From Pontixanthobacter aestiaquae (GTDB lineage: Bacteria > Pseudomonadota > Alphaproteobacteria > Sphingomonadales > Sphingomonadaceae): a DNA stretch of 64,000 nt. Shown here piece after piece: positions 10,439-18,536 of the stretch. How positions within the stretch are numbered: position 1 is the first letter of the stretch; each line of letters starts with the position of its first letter. Under the pieces are notes generated by a model. That model was given only the letters and a program-made list of their open reading frames with translations, was not told the origin of the DNA and did no database searches. The translations under genes were made by a program, and so were the position numbers. Location: positions 248,001 to 312,000 of the forward strand of contig NZ_WTYZ01000001.1 in NCBI RefSeq assembly GCF_009827455.1, written 5' to 3'.

Positions 10439-10473
10439 TAGCCAATACGGTGCTCGCGCCTGATCCAGCGCAC
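10439..10473. repeat. Displaced copy of the glpX 3' end (35 bp)
   Basis: These 35 bases match 10534-10568, the end of glpX, with a single mismatch (G for C). On the reverse strand the copy still spells VRWIRREHRIG followed by a TAG stop, against VRWIRGEHRIG and TAA in glpX itself. Flanks on both sides differ, so it is an isolated duplicate in the 242-base gap between prs and glpX, where I see no gene. Confidence 0.85.
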
Positions 10474-10532
10474 GCTCTGATTTGCCGTGCGCTAAACCTT
10501 GTACGGGCGAATACGTAGGCACTTATTAGAAG

Positions 10533-11540
10533 TTAGCCAATACGGTGCTCGCCCCTGATCCAGCGCACTGTGCCGGAGCTGGCGCGCATGACTACGCTTT
10601 CGGTGGTCATGGTGCCATTGCGGCGGCGCTTAACGCCGTCGAGCAGCGAGCCGCTGGTCACGCCGGTTGCGGCGAAAATGCAGTCTCCGCTGGCAAGATC
10701 ATCGAGCGTATAGATGCGGTCCAAATCCTCGATGCCCCATTTGCGTGCACGGGCCTTTTCGTCATCGTTGCGGAACACCAAGCGGCCGTTGAACTGACCG
10801 CCAACGCAGCGCAGCGCCGCTGCGGCCAGCACACCTTCCGGCGCGCCGCCCTGGCCCATATACAAGTCGATAGTGGTGTCCTCATCAGTCACTGCGATCA
10901 CGCCGGCGACATCGCCATCGGGAATCAAATGGATGCCGCAGCCCAGTCCGCGCAGTTCCTCAATGATGGCGCTGTGGCGCGGGCGGTCGAGCACGCAGAC
11001 GATAATGTCGCCCGGGGCCACGCCTTTGGCTTCGGCCACGGCCGTGACATTTTCGGTCACGCTTTTTTCCAGACTTATAATGCCTTCGGGATAGCCCGGG
11101 CCAACCGCGAGCTTGTCCATATACGTGTCGGGCGCGTTGAGCAGGCAGCCTGATTCGGCAGCCGCAAGAACCGCGAGCGAGTTCGGCCCGGCCTTGGCGG
11201 TAATGGTCGTGCCTTCCAGCGGATCGAGCGCAATGTCGATCTTTGGCCCCTTACCGGGCGCGCCGCCGACTTTCTCGCCGATATAGAGCATCGGCGCTTC
11301 GTCACGCTCACCTTCACCGATAACGACGGTACCATCCATATAGAGCTCGTCGAATGCGCGGCGCATGGCTTCCACTGCCGCAGCATCGGCTGCTTTTTCG
11401 TCACCGCGACCTATCAACTTCGAAGCAGCAATTGCAGCAGCTTCGGTCACCCGAACCATTTCGAGCACAAGAACCCGATCGAGGGTCCTGCTTGCCGACA
11501 CTTTGGCCGAAACTTTGGGCGGTACTTCAGGCTTGTTCAT
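10533..11540 (-). CDS. glpX: Fructose-1,6-bisphosphatase, class II
   Basis: This 335-residue enzyme hydrolyses fructose 1,6-bisphosphate in gluconeogenesis. It carries the GlpX signature GEGERDEAPMLYIGEKVG, a DPLEGT metal-site motif and ATGVTSGSLLDGVKRR near the C-terminus. The last 35 bases of coding sequence are repeated 95 bases downstream. It is in the same direction as prs but separated by 242 bases, so it may be a separate transcript. No strong ribosome-binding site is evident before the ATG at 11540. Confidence 0.95.
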   Translation of the reverse strand: MNKPEVPPKVSAKVSASRTLDRVLVLEMVRVTEAAAIAASKLIGRGDEKAADAAAVEAMRRAFDELYMDGTVVIGEGERDEAPMLYIGEKVGGAPGKGPKIDIALDPLEGTTITAKAGPNSLAVLAAAESGCLLNAPDTYMDKLAVGPGYPEGIISLEKSVTENVTAVAEAKGVAPGDIIVCVLDRPRHSAIIEELRGLGCGIHLIPDGDVAGVIAVTDEDTTIDLYMGQGGAPEGVLAAAALRCVGGQFNGRLVFRNDDEKARARKWGIEDLDRIYTLDDLASGDCIFAATGVTSGSLLDGVKRRRNGTMTTESVVMRASSGTVRWIRGEHRIG

Positions 11541-11618
11541 GATGAATTCAGTCCATTTGGCGTGGTTGTGAAATGCGTGCTTGGCTTACGATTGAGCGCT
11601 TAGACAGGGAGTGTTGCA

Positions 11619-12236
11619 TTGTCGAGAAGCGCGCTGCGAATGGGAGCGATGGGATTGGCTATGCTGTGGCTGGCGAGTTCTTTTCCCGCAACGGCGCAAA
11701 ATGCACCTTCGCTAACTGCTGAAGAAGCGGCCGAGAATGCAAAAGCAGCCTATGGTCCCCCGCCGCCAAAGCCGAAATGCGACCCGCAGGAAGGCGATGA
11801 GATCGTGGTCTGTGCCGAAGAGCAGGACCAGTCGCAGTTTCGGGTAAAGTCGAGCAGCGAACTCGATCCGACATCCGAAGAAGCCATCAAGGACGGGCTG
11901 CCGCGTGCGCCCGATGTCGGCGGGCCGGGGATCTTCAAAGGGCCTGCAACGGTCGGCGGCCTGTGCTTAATCCCTCCCTGCCCGAAAGAAGCAGCGCTGA
12001 TCATCGATGTCACGGCTCTGCCCGAAGCACCTCCGGGATCGGATGCGGATCGAATATCGCGCGGGCTGCCGCCGCTCGGACAAAACGAAGCGCCCGAGGG
12101 TAGCCTGGCCAATCCGGTTACGGAGAGTCCCGACAAGCCTGAAAAAGCCCTCGAGCCAACAGATGGCCAGCTGCGGCTTACTCTTCCAGAATCTTCATCA
12201 CCAGCGGTGGAGCCGTCAGACTTGCCGAACCGCTGA
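11619..12236 (+). CDS. Exported protein of unknown function
   Basis: This 205-residue protein starts at a TTG (11619) with AGGGAG 7 bases upstream; an in-frame ATG lies at 11640. Residues 1-27 form a signal peptide ending ATAQ. The mature part is proline- and acid-rich and low in predicted structure, with Cys residues in CDPQEGDEIVVCA and LCLIPPCP that could form disulfides. I do not recognise the family beyond a general likeness to short exported sphingomonad proteins with an EIVVCA segment. Its last 59 bases overlap the 3' end of hom on the other strand. Confidence 0.65.
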   Translation: MSRSALRMGAMGLAMLWLASSFPATAQNAPSLTAEEAAENAKAAYGPPPPKPKCDPQEGDEIVVCAEEQDQSQFRVKSSSELDPTSEEAIKDGLPRAPDVGGPGIFKGPATVGGLCLIPPCPKEAALIIDVTALPEAPPGSDADRISRGLPPLGQNEAPEGSLANPVTESPDKPEKALEPTDGQLRLTLPESSSPAVEPSDLPNR

Positions 12237-13488
12237 GCAGCGCAACCGCGGCGTCAACGCAGCGCTCCGGCCCGTCGTGAGTCACCATAGCAACCAGTAC
12301 TTCGCCGCCATCATTGGCCCGACCCTGTTGGATCAAGCTCTCGATCGAGACATTAGCATCGCGCATTGCAGCGGTGATTTCAGCCAGCACGCCAGGGCGG
12401 TCGGTCACGGTAAAGCGTAAATAGGTTTGGCCGGTGCGTTCGCCCGATTCGGCGGGTTCCATTGCGATGAGCTCGCTGGTCGGGACCGAGAACGGGTTCC
12501 CCGCCTCTCCGCGTGCAATATCGATAAGGTCCGCAACAACCGCGCTGGCAGTCGGACCATCGCCTGCGCCAGCACCCTGGAACAGCAGACGACCGGAGAA
12601 ATTTCCTTCTGCAACAACCGCATTGGTGGCCCCGGTCACATGCGCCAAGGGATGGCCCTTGGGTACAAGACACGGCTTGACCTGCTGCAACAAGGCAGGC
12701 GCACCCGACTCGATTTCCGCCACATCGGCCCACCCGATCAAGCGGATGACATAACCCAGCACATCGGCCTGCGCGATATCGGCAGCACGAACGCGGGAGA
12801 TCCCTTCGCAAGCCACCGCGTCAAAATCGACCTTCGCGCCAAAGCTGATTGCGGCAAGGATCGACAGCTTGTGCGCGGCGTCGACGCCTTCAATGTCGAA
12901 GGTCGGGTCAGCCTCGGCATAACCAAGGGCCTGCGCGTCCTTGAGCGTAGTCGCGAAATCCGCGCCGCTCGCTTCCATAGTCGAGAGGATGTAATTCGCA
13001 GTGCCGTTCAAAATACCATAGATCTGCTCGATCGCATTGGCTGCTGCACCCTCGCGAAGGCCCTTCACCACCGGAATACCGCCAGCGACGGCGGCCTCGA
13101 ATTTCAGCGCAGTGCCATGTGCTTCGGATGCGTGGGCCAATGCCAGGCCATGATGCGCGATCATCGCCTTGTTTGCCGTCACAAAATGCTTGTTGGCAGC
13201 AATGGCATTGCGCGCCAGCGTCAATGCCGGACCATCCGACCCGCCCACCAGTTCTACCACCACATCCACATCATCGCGCGCGGCCATCGCGGTCATATCC
13301 TCTTCCCACGCATAGGGAGACAGATCGACGCCGCGATCCAAAGTCCGGTCGCGCGCGCTGACCGAAACGATTTCCAGCGGGCGCCCCGCTCTGGTGGTGA
13401 CAAGATCCCGATTGGCCTGGAGCAAGCGGATTACGCCGATACCGACAGTGCCCAATCCGGCCAGTGCGATTCTCAGTGGTGCTGACAA
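12178..13488 (-). CDS. hom: Homoserine dehydrogenase
   Basis: This 436-residue enzyme reduces aspartate semialdehyde to homoserine for threonine, methionine and isoleucine synthesis. It has an N-terminal NAD(P)-binding fold (ALAGLGTVGIGVIRLL), the catalytic domain (GILNGTANYIL, GYAEADPTFDIEGVDAAHK) and a C-terminal ACT domain (about 350-430), which usually mediates threonine feedback. It starts at TTG 13488 with AAGGA 7 bases upstream; that site overlaps the stop of the thioesterase gene, so the two are probably co-translated. Its 3' end overlaps an exported-protein gene on the other strand. Confidence 0.95.
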   Translation of the reverse strand: MSAPLRIALAGLGTVGIGVIRLLQANRDLVTTRAGRPLEIVSVSARDRTLDRGVDLSPYAWEEDMTAMAARDDVDVVVELVGGSDGPALTLARNAIAANKHFVTANKAMIAHHGLALAHASEAHGTALKFEAAVAGGIPVVKGLREGAAANAIEQIYGILNGTANYILSTMEASGADFATTLKDAQALGYAEADPTFDIEGVDAAHKLSILAAISFGAKVDFDAVACEGISRVRAADIAQADVLGYVIRLIGWADVAEIESGAPALLQQVKPCLVPKGHPLAHVTGATNAVVAEGNFSGRLLFQGAGAGDGPTASAVVADLIDIARGEAGNPFSVPTSELIAMEPAESGERTGQTYLRFTVTDRPGVLAEITAAMRDANVSIESLIQQGRANDGGEVLVAMVTHDGPERCVDAAVALLSGSASLTAPPLVMKILEE

Positions 13489-13499
13489 AATTATCGTCC

Positions 13500-13910
13500 T
13501 TAGGCGTTTAGAAGAGCAGCGCGCGCGCTGTCAGGAATGGGTAAAGATTGGCCGGTTTCAAGCGCAACATGCACATTGACGAGCTCTATCTCGGCCCGCA
13601 AATCATCGCTGCCATCAGGCTGCACACCGTGCAGCTCAATGCGGGTAGTCATGCTGGAATTGCCGATTCTGGTCGTCCAGGCACGGCCTTCGATCTCTTC
13701 GTCGGCGCGGATCGGCTTGCGGAAATTGACGTCTGCATGGGCGACGTGAAATTCAAGCGCGTCTTCGCCAAACATCCGCAGCTGCCGGGCGCGCCAATAT
13801 TCGGTAACAACCAGATCGGCATATTCGAGATAGCGTGCGTTGAAAACGACGCCTTGCGGGTCGAGTTCGGCATAGCGGACGCGGAAACGGTGGCGGAAGG
13901 GTTCGCTCAT
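13500..13910 (-). CDS. Acyl-CoA thioesterase, hotdog fold
   Basis: This 136-residue single-domain protein resembles the 4-hydroxybenzoyl-CoA/YbgC thioesterase family: RVRYAELDPQGVVFNARYLE contains the catalytic Asp followed by the N-terminal part of the hot-dog helix. The substrate cannot be assigned. It lies 11 bases upstream of hom on the same strand. Confidence 0.8.
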   Translation of the reverse strand: MSEPFRHRFRVRYAELDPQGVVFNARYLEYADLVVTEYWRARQLRMFGEDALEFHVAHADVNFRKPIRADEEIEGRAWTTRIGNSSMTTRIELHGVQPDGSDDLRAEIELVNVHVALETGQSLPIPDSARAALLNA

Positions 13911-13978
13911 GGCCGCCCAATAGACCGGGCGGGCGGCAACATGGAACCACTTATTCTAGGCCGCGCCTTAGCTGCGCC

Positions 13979-14827
13979 TTAGTCAAGATTGCGCGGGCAA
14001 GGCCCCAATTGCTGCAAAACGAATCGATAATCCATATCGGCCTGACGGCGCGAGGCAGGATCGGCCGACAAATAGGATGCCGAAGGCAACCGGCCGGGCA
14101 AGAAGCACGCAAGACGGTACCAATCCAGCGTGTTCATTTGCGGGGGACGCGCTGCCTGATCGACAATGTCGGACCATGAGACACCCCAAACGGACTCCTG
14201 ATCCGGGCGGCGAATCACCGTCACTGACACCGGACCATCATTGTCAGTCGACAGGAAAAGCTGCGTTTCCGATTCGCCGGCCAAATTGCCCGGTATCGAC
14301 AGAACATCGCGGATCCCGGTGATCTCAGGTGCGGCATCCTGCGCTACCAGTTCCGCCAAAACGCTGCGCAGTCGGGTCTCGAGAGGCGCGCTCCACAGCA
14401 GCTGCGATGTTTCGGTGATAAGCTGGATTTCTCCCGGTCGGCCAGCTGCAGGGCGCGCAAATAGCAACACCGTCTGCTTCTTCAACTTCGGCGCTTTACC
14501 TTTCGAATCGCGCGGTACGTCGACCAGATAGCGTAGCGATTCGCCGACCGCTGCACGGCCGGTCAGCAAGCTGTCGGTCTGCGCCTCTATATAGAGTCTG
14601 GCGTACCCAGGGCGCAGGCCCGGGGCACGCTCCGGCTTGAGCTCTGCCTGCTTGCGAATCTGTGCCCGCAAAACGATTTCGGAGGCATCCGCAAGGTCAA
14701 CAAGATCGGCATATGTGATTTGATCAGAAACAATATTATCCTGCGCCGCCAGCGCGGAAACAGGCAGTGCAACTGATATTGCCAAACCAAAGACGGAGAG
14801 CAGGCTTAAGATTTTATCGCTTTTCAT
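13979..14827 (-). CDS. Exported protein of unknown function
   Basis: This protein of about 282 residues begins at the ATG at 14827, giving a clear signal peptide (MKSDKILSLLSVFGLAISVA, cleavage near SALA). The frame is open to 14980, but those extra residues are not signal-like. The mature part contains a region describing a small beta-rich domain (YARLYIEAQTDSLLTG to LLFARPAAG) and a C-terminal DWYRLACFLPGRLPS motif with cysteines. I do not recognise a named family. It is divergent from tonB, sharing a 329-base upstream region. Confidence 0.62.
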   Translation of the reverse strand: MKSDKILSLLSVFGLAISVALPVSALAAQDNIVSDQITYADLVDLADASEIVLRAQIRKQAELKPERAPGLRPGYARLYIEAQTDSLLTGRAAVGESLRYLVDVPRDSKGKAPKLKKQTVLLFARPAAGRPGEIQLITETSQLLWSAPLETRLRSVLAELVAQDAAPEITGIRDVLSIPGNLAGESETQLFLSTDNDGPVSVTVIRRPDQESVWGVSWSDIVDQAARPPQMNTLDWYRLACFLPGRLPSASYLSADPASRRQADMDYRFVLQQLGPCPRNLD

Positions 14828-15156
14828 CAATTGCTTACTCTGCAAAACATCTGAATCTGAACCAATGCGTGATCGGACAGTTAGTATCACAAGCTGTGAA
14901 TCTGCGGTTAACCTATAAAGCGTTTGCTTGGTCTCCGCATCATAGCTAAGGGTCGAAACTAGTTGTGGTAACGATAACAAAAACAGCCGCAGCGGACCCG
15001 GACCGGGTCTTCGGGGATCCGGTGGTCAATAGCCATCTCTCCCGAAATCCGGGAAGGGTGGACAAGCAGGATAACACTCTGGCAGATAAGTGCGCTGTCA
15101 AAGGGATGAACTGCCGGATTAGCGTCCGGCGTTAGATGATGGAGTGATGCTACTGA
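14828..15156. other. Divergent intergenic region upstream of tonB
   Basis: This 329-base region separates the exported-protein gene (leftward) and tonB (rightward) and must hold both promoters. I see no gene, RNA or Fur-box match. A short perfect palindrome GACCCG-GAC-CGGGTC lies at 14995-15009 and a second, TCCCG-N5-CGGGA, at 15040-15054; either could be an operator. GGAG at 15141-15144 is 12 bases before the tonB start. Confidence 0.5.
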
Positions 15157-15906
15157 ATGGCCTACGCTGACCAACAGATGAGCAGTAATAGAATTATTGC
15201 CCTGATCATCGTGGCGTTGATTCATATCGGTGTCGGATATGTGCTCGTGACTGGACTCGCCTATGAGGCAATCCAGAAAGCGGTTGAGCGCGTAACGACC
15301 GTCGATGTTGAGGAGCCTGAAGAACCAGAACCTGAGGAAGAGCCACCACCGCCACCCGAAGAGGTGCCGGAAACCGTTCCTCCACCGTTTGTTCCGGAGC
15401 CACTGGTTCCGTTGAACCAGGACGCGCCCAAGCAGGAAACTCCAAAAGAGATTCCACCTGACACCGGTGTGTCGCGGCAGGCAAACAAAACATGCCCCGA
15501 TGGAAGCGTTGTCGCTGAGACCGCAACCTGCGGACCAGCAACCAAGCGCTGTCCTGATGGCACGGTCGTACCGGTGAATGCGGGCTGCCCCGAACCGAAG
15601 GAGCGCTTCACACCGAAAGATCCGGCTCCCCGGAATAATCGTGGAAGCTGGGTTACGAACGACGACTACCGGAACAGCTGGATTAACCGTGACTATTCAG
15701 GGACAGTCTCGTTCCGTCTTACTGTGGGGACTAATGGTCGCGCCAGCTCTTGCTCGGTGACCGGCGGTACCGCGCCCCAGGCTCTGAAAGATGCGACATG
15801 TCGTCTTGTCGAGCGGCGGGCTCGGTTTAACCCGGCAACCAATGGTGATGGTAAAGAAGTAGCAGGCAGCTACACCAGCACCGTACGATGGCAGATTCCC
15901 GAATAA
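15157..15906 (+). CDS. tonB: TonB family energy-transducing protein with a Cys-rich insert
   Basis: This 249-residue protein couples the inner-membrane proton motive force to TonB-dependent outer-membrane receptors. It has an N-terminal membrane anchor (about 11-34), a Pro/Glu-rich periplasmic linker (51-101) and a C-terminal TonB fold (about 165-249, SGTVSFRLTVGTNGRASSCS). Between linker and C-terminal domain is an unusual segment with four Cys (113, 125, 132, 144) in two CPDG-x-VV units. It heads a tonB-exbB-exbD-exbD cluster. Confidence 0.88.
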   Translation: MAYADQQMSSNRIIALIIVALIHIGVGYVLVTGLAYEAIQKAVERVTTVDVEEPEEPEPEEEPPPPPEEVPETVPPPFVPEPLVPLNQDAPKQETPKEIPPDTGVSRQANKTCPDGSVVAETATCGPATKRCPDGTVVPVNAGCPEPKERFTPKDPAPRNNRGSWVTNDDYRNSWINRDYSGTVSFRLTVGTNGRASSCSVTGGTAPQALKDATCRLVERRARFNPATNGDGKEVAGSYTSTVRWQIPE

Positions 15907-15984
15907 CAGGATCGGCCGCCCGGATCGCGGGTGGCCAATTCTGAACTTGATTTAAATTATGCTTCTTCTGAGAGGAAACTCGCA

Positions 15985-16770
15985 ATGATTACTCAACTAC
16001 TTGCAGCTGCAGCCGAAGGGGCCGCACCTAAGAACCAGTTCGGCTTCTGGGAAGCCATGAACCAAGGCGGCGCAATCGCGTGGTCGATCTTTGGCGTTCT
16101 CGTCATCATGTCAGTCGGTTCATTCTACATCCTGATCACCAAGCTCCTCGAGCAGCAAAAGGTCATGAAGCAATATAACGATGTCCGGGCCAATTTCTGG
16201 CGCGCGGGTTCGCTGAAAGAAGGCGCTACCAAGCTGGAAAAGAACAGCGCATGGCGTCAGCTGGTTGACGATGCCCTTATGGCAGAAGACCAGCACGGCA
16301 AGATGACGGACAGCCTCGAAGCCCATGATTGGCTGCACGGCACTCTGGCCCGTTCGGAATCAGCTATCAATGCGAAGCTCGCGGGCGGGCTGCCGTTCCT
16401 GGCTTCGGTTGGCGCGACATCGCCCTTCGTCGGTCTGCTCGGTACGGTTATCGGTATTTACCGCGCGCTGATCAACATCGGTCTCGCTGGTTCGGCATCG
16501 ATCGACAAAGTGGCCGGCCCGGTTGGTGAGGCTCTGATTATGACCGCGATTGGTCTTCTCGTGGCTGTTCCTGCTGTTCTGGCCTACAACTGGCTTTCGG
16601 CTCGTAACAAGCGGATCGCGGGTATGCTCAGCGGTTTCTCGACCGACATCCTCGCCAATATCAACTCGAATGGCGCAGTTAAGCCAACAGTCGTTCCGGC
16701 TAAAGCTCCTGCTAAGCCAGCAGCTCCAAAGCCGGCAACTACCGCTGGCGGCGTCAAGCCAAAAGCCTGA
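15985..16770 (+). CDS. exbB: ExbB/TolQ-type proton channel subunit
   Basis: This 261-residue inner-membrane protein forms the pentameric channel that drives TonB. It has the first membrane helix near residues 38-62 and the MotA/TolQ/ExbB domain (LPFLASVGATSPFVGLLGTV, GEALIMTAIGLLVAVPAVLAY). The tail is Ala/Pro/Lys-rich. The frame is open from a GTG at 15931, but the ATG at 15985 has AGAGGA about 9 bases upstream and gives a normal N-terminus. Confidence 0.93.
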   Translation: MITQLLAAAAEGAAPKNQFGFWEAMNQGGAIAWSIFGVLVIMSVGSFYILITKLLEQQKVMKQYNDVRANFWRAGSLKEGATKLEKNSAWRQLVDDALMAEDQHGKMTDSLEAHDWLHGTLARSESAINAKLAGGLPFLASVGATSPFVGLLGTVIGIYRALINIGLAGSASIDKVAGPVGEALIMTAIGLLVAVPAVLAYNWLSARNKRIAGMLSGFSTDILANINSNGAVKPTVVPAKAPAKPAAPKPATTAGGVKPKA

Positions 16771-16856
16771 TCGGGCGTATCTTGGGCGGGTCCGCTGTCA
16801 TGGCGGCCCGCTCATCCCGAACCCGAATTGAAACTAAATCAGGATAGGAATTAGCA

Positions 16857-17387
16857 ATGGCTATTTCGATGGGCGGCGATGAAGAGAAGCCGATGTCAGA
16901 CATTAACACCACGCCGCTCGTCGACGTGATGTTGGTTCTTCTGATCATCTTTCTTATCGCAGTTCCCGTGGCGATCCAGACGATCGACAAGCTCGAGATT
17001 CCAATCATGGAAACTGTGGAGTCGAAAGACAAGGTTGAAAACCTTCTGCTGACTGTGAGTACTACAGACGCATCAGGCCGCAGTGCCGGTGATCCGGGCT
17101 TCGAAGGTGCTTCACGCGAAGGTGAATGCCGCGTCTATTTCAACAACACGACTCCGGTAGATTCGAAAGAGTTGTTCGACCAAGCATTTGAGCGTCTCGA
17201 TACGATCGTCGAACGTGCTGGTGGCCCCGAAATGATCATGCAGGATCCTGAATTGATCCCGCAGGTTCACATTCGCGGCGATATCAATGCACCATGGCGC
17301 TGTGTTGCTGGAACAATCTACAACGTCCAAGTGGCGGGTTATCCCACCGTTGGCTTCATTTCCAATCCGGTTGATCCGAACGGCTAA
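16857..17387 (+). CDS. exbD: ExbD-type biopolymer transport protein (first copy)
   Basis: This 176-residue protein has one N-terminal membrane helix with the conserved ExbD sequence MSDINTTPLVDVMLVLLIIF, including the proton-carrying Asp, then a periplasmic domain. Compared with the next copy it has a longer, Cys-containing insert before the final beta strands. AGGAA lies 6 bases before the ATG. It follows exbB by 86 bases. Confidence 0.92.
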   Translation: MAISMGGDEEKPMSDINTTPLVDVMLVLLIIFLIAVPVAIQTIDKLEIPIMETVESKDKVENLLLTVSTTDASGRSAGDPGFEGASREGECRVYFNNTTPVDSKELFDQAFERLDTIVERAGGPEMIMQDPELIPQVHIRGDINAPWRCVAGTIYNVQVAGYPTVGFISNPVDPNG

Positions 17388-17436
17388 GGCTGTCGGACCA
17401 CCGGACGGAACGAAACGAATTCAGGAGTAAGACACC

Positions 17437-17871
17437 ATGGGTATTTCAGCTGGAAGTGATGATGGCGAACCGATGATGGACATGAACACGACGCCGCTTA
17501 TCGACGTCATGCTCGTGCTTCTCATCATGTTCATTATCACAATCCCGGTCGCGACCCACTCGGTCGATATCGATCTGCCGGTTCCGGACAACAGTCCGCC
17601 ACCACCAGATCAGATTGATCCGATCAAGAACAAGATTGTTCTTTCGCAAACGGGCGACATCATTTGGAATGGCACAGTCATTAGCGAAGCAGAACTGGTT
17701 CGCAATCTGGAAATCACGAAGGGTATCACCCCGATTCCAGAGCTCCAGTTCGAGCCAGAGCCTTATGCGAGCTACGAACTGTCAGCCCGCACGTTGCAGC
17801 TGATCAAGTCGACAGAAGTGACCAAATTCGGCTTCGTCGGTAACGAAAAATACCGCGAATTCGGCAAGTAA
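17437..17871 (+). CDS. exbD: ExbD-type biopolymer transport protein (second copy)
   Basis: This 144-residue ExbD has the membrane helix MMDMNTTPLIDVMLVLLIMF with the conserved Asp and a short periplasmic domain ending VTKFGFVGNEKYREFGK. AGGAG is 9 bases upstream of the ATG. It is followed by a strong terminator, which closes the tonB-exbB-exbD-exbD unit. Confidence 0.92.
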   Translation: MGISAGSDDGEPMMDMNTTPLIDVMLVLLIMFIITIPVATHSVDIDLPVPDNSPPPPDQIDPIKNKIVLSQTGDIIWNGTVISEAELVRNLEITKGITPIPELQFEPEPYASYELSARTLQLIKSTEVTKFGFVGNEKYREFGK

Positions 17872-17892
17872 ATCGAGCTTTATGCGATACCC

Positions 17893-17924
17893 AAAAGGGG
17901 GCGAAGCAATTCGCCCCCTTTTTT
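17893..17924 (+). terminator. Rho-independent terminator of the tonB-exbBDD unit
   Basis: A perfect 13-bp stem (17893-17905 with 17910-17922) caps a GCAA tetraloop and runs into six T (17919-17924), 21 bases beyond the second exbD stop. The loop is of the stable GNRA type. An A-run on the 5' side means it could also work leftward. Confidence 0.93.
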
Positions 17925-18006
17925 GTGCGCGCTGTCATTTCAGAGCATGCGACCGCGGCATCGGAGGTCCTCCTCTCACCATAGATTTGCAATCCCTAGA
18001 CATCTC

Positions 18007-18029
18007 GGTATGTTATGACATACCATAAC
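18007..18029. promoter_or_regulatory. Overlapping palindromes upstream of the third exbD
   Basis: GGTATGT-TATG-ACATACC (18007-18024) is a perfect 7-bp inverted repeat; GTTATG-N6-CATAAC (18012-18029) overlaps it. They end 13 bases before the ATG and touch the ribosome-binding site GGGAGA. They could be an operator or two mutually exclusive mRNA hairpins controlling translation. Confidence 0.45.
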
Positions 18030-18042
18030 GGGAGATACGACT

Positions 18043-18495
18043 ATGGGACAAGCAACTGCACCCGCTGCCGGCCAGCCAATGGGCGATCTCAATACGACGC
18101 CGCTAATTGATGTGATGCTGGTCCTGCTGGTGATGTTCATCATCACTATCCCGGTCGCGACCCACTCCATCGAAGTCGATCTGCCACTACCATGCGGTAC
18201 TGATTGCCCCGACCTTCCCACGCCTGACGCGGTCAAGAACAAGATCGTTCTCGACGACCAGAACCAAATCCTGTGGAATGGTACTGCCGTCACAGAACAG
18301 CAAATGGCCGCGCTGCTGATCCAGACGACTCAGATGGATGTCGAGCCTGAGCTGCAATTCGAACCAACCGCCAATGCTAGCTATGCCCTTGCCGCGCGGA
18401 CACTGGACACGATCAAATCGGTCGGCGTCAGCAAGTTCGGCTTCGTGGGCAATGAGCGCTACCGCCAGTTTGCTTCGGCAGAAGAAGACAGCTGA
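18043..18495 (+). CDS. exbD: ExbD-type biopolymer transport protein (third copy)
   Basis: This 150-residue ExbD is closely related to the second copy (DLNTTPLIDVMLVLLVMFII, SKFGFVGNERYRQFA) but carries a short CGTDCPDLP insert after the membrane helix. It lies beyond a strong terminator and has its own ribosome-binding site (GGGAGA, 7 bases from ATG), so it is probably transcribed separately. It may replace another ExbD in a hetero-oligomer under particular conditions. Confidence 0.9.
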   Translation: MGQATAPAAGQPMGDLNTTPLIDVMLVLLVMFIITIPVATHSIEVDLPLPCGTDCPDLPTPDAVKNKIVLDDQNQILWNGTAVTEQQMAALLIQTTQMDVEPELQFEPTANASYALAARTLDTIKSVGVSKFGFVGNERYRQFASAEEDS

Positions 18496-18536
18496 CGCGC
18501 CGCCAAGCTTCCCAATCTCGCCATAGACACGGCTGA

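Noticed and set aside
10328..10522. 64-residue leftward frame between prs and glpX
   Set aside because: It merely runs through the duplicate of the glpX end, and has no homology or ribosome-binding site.
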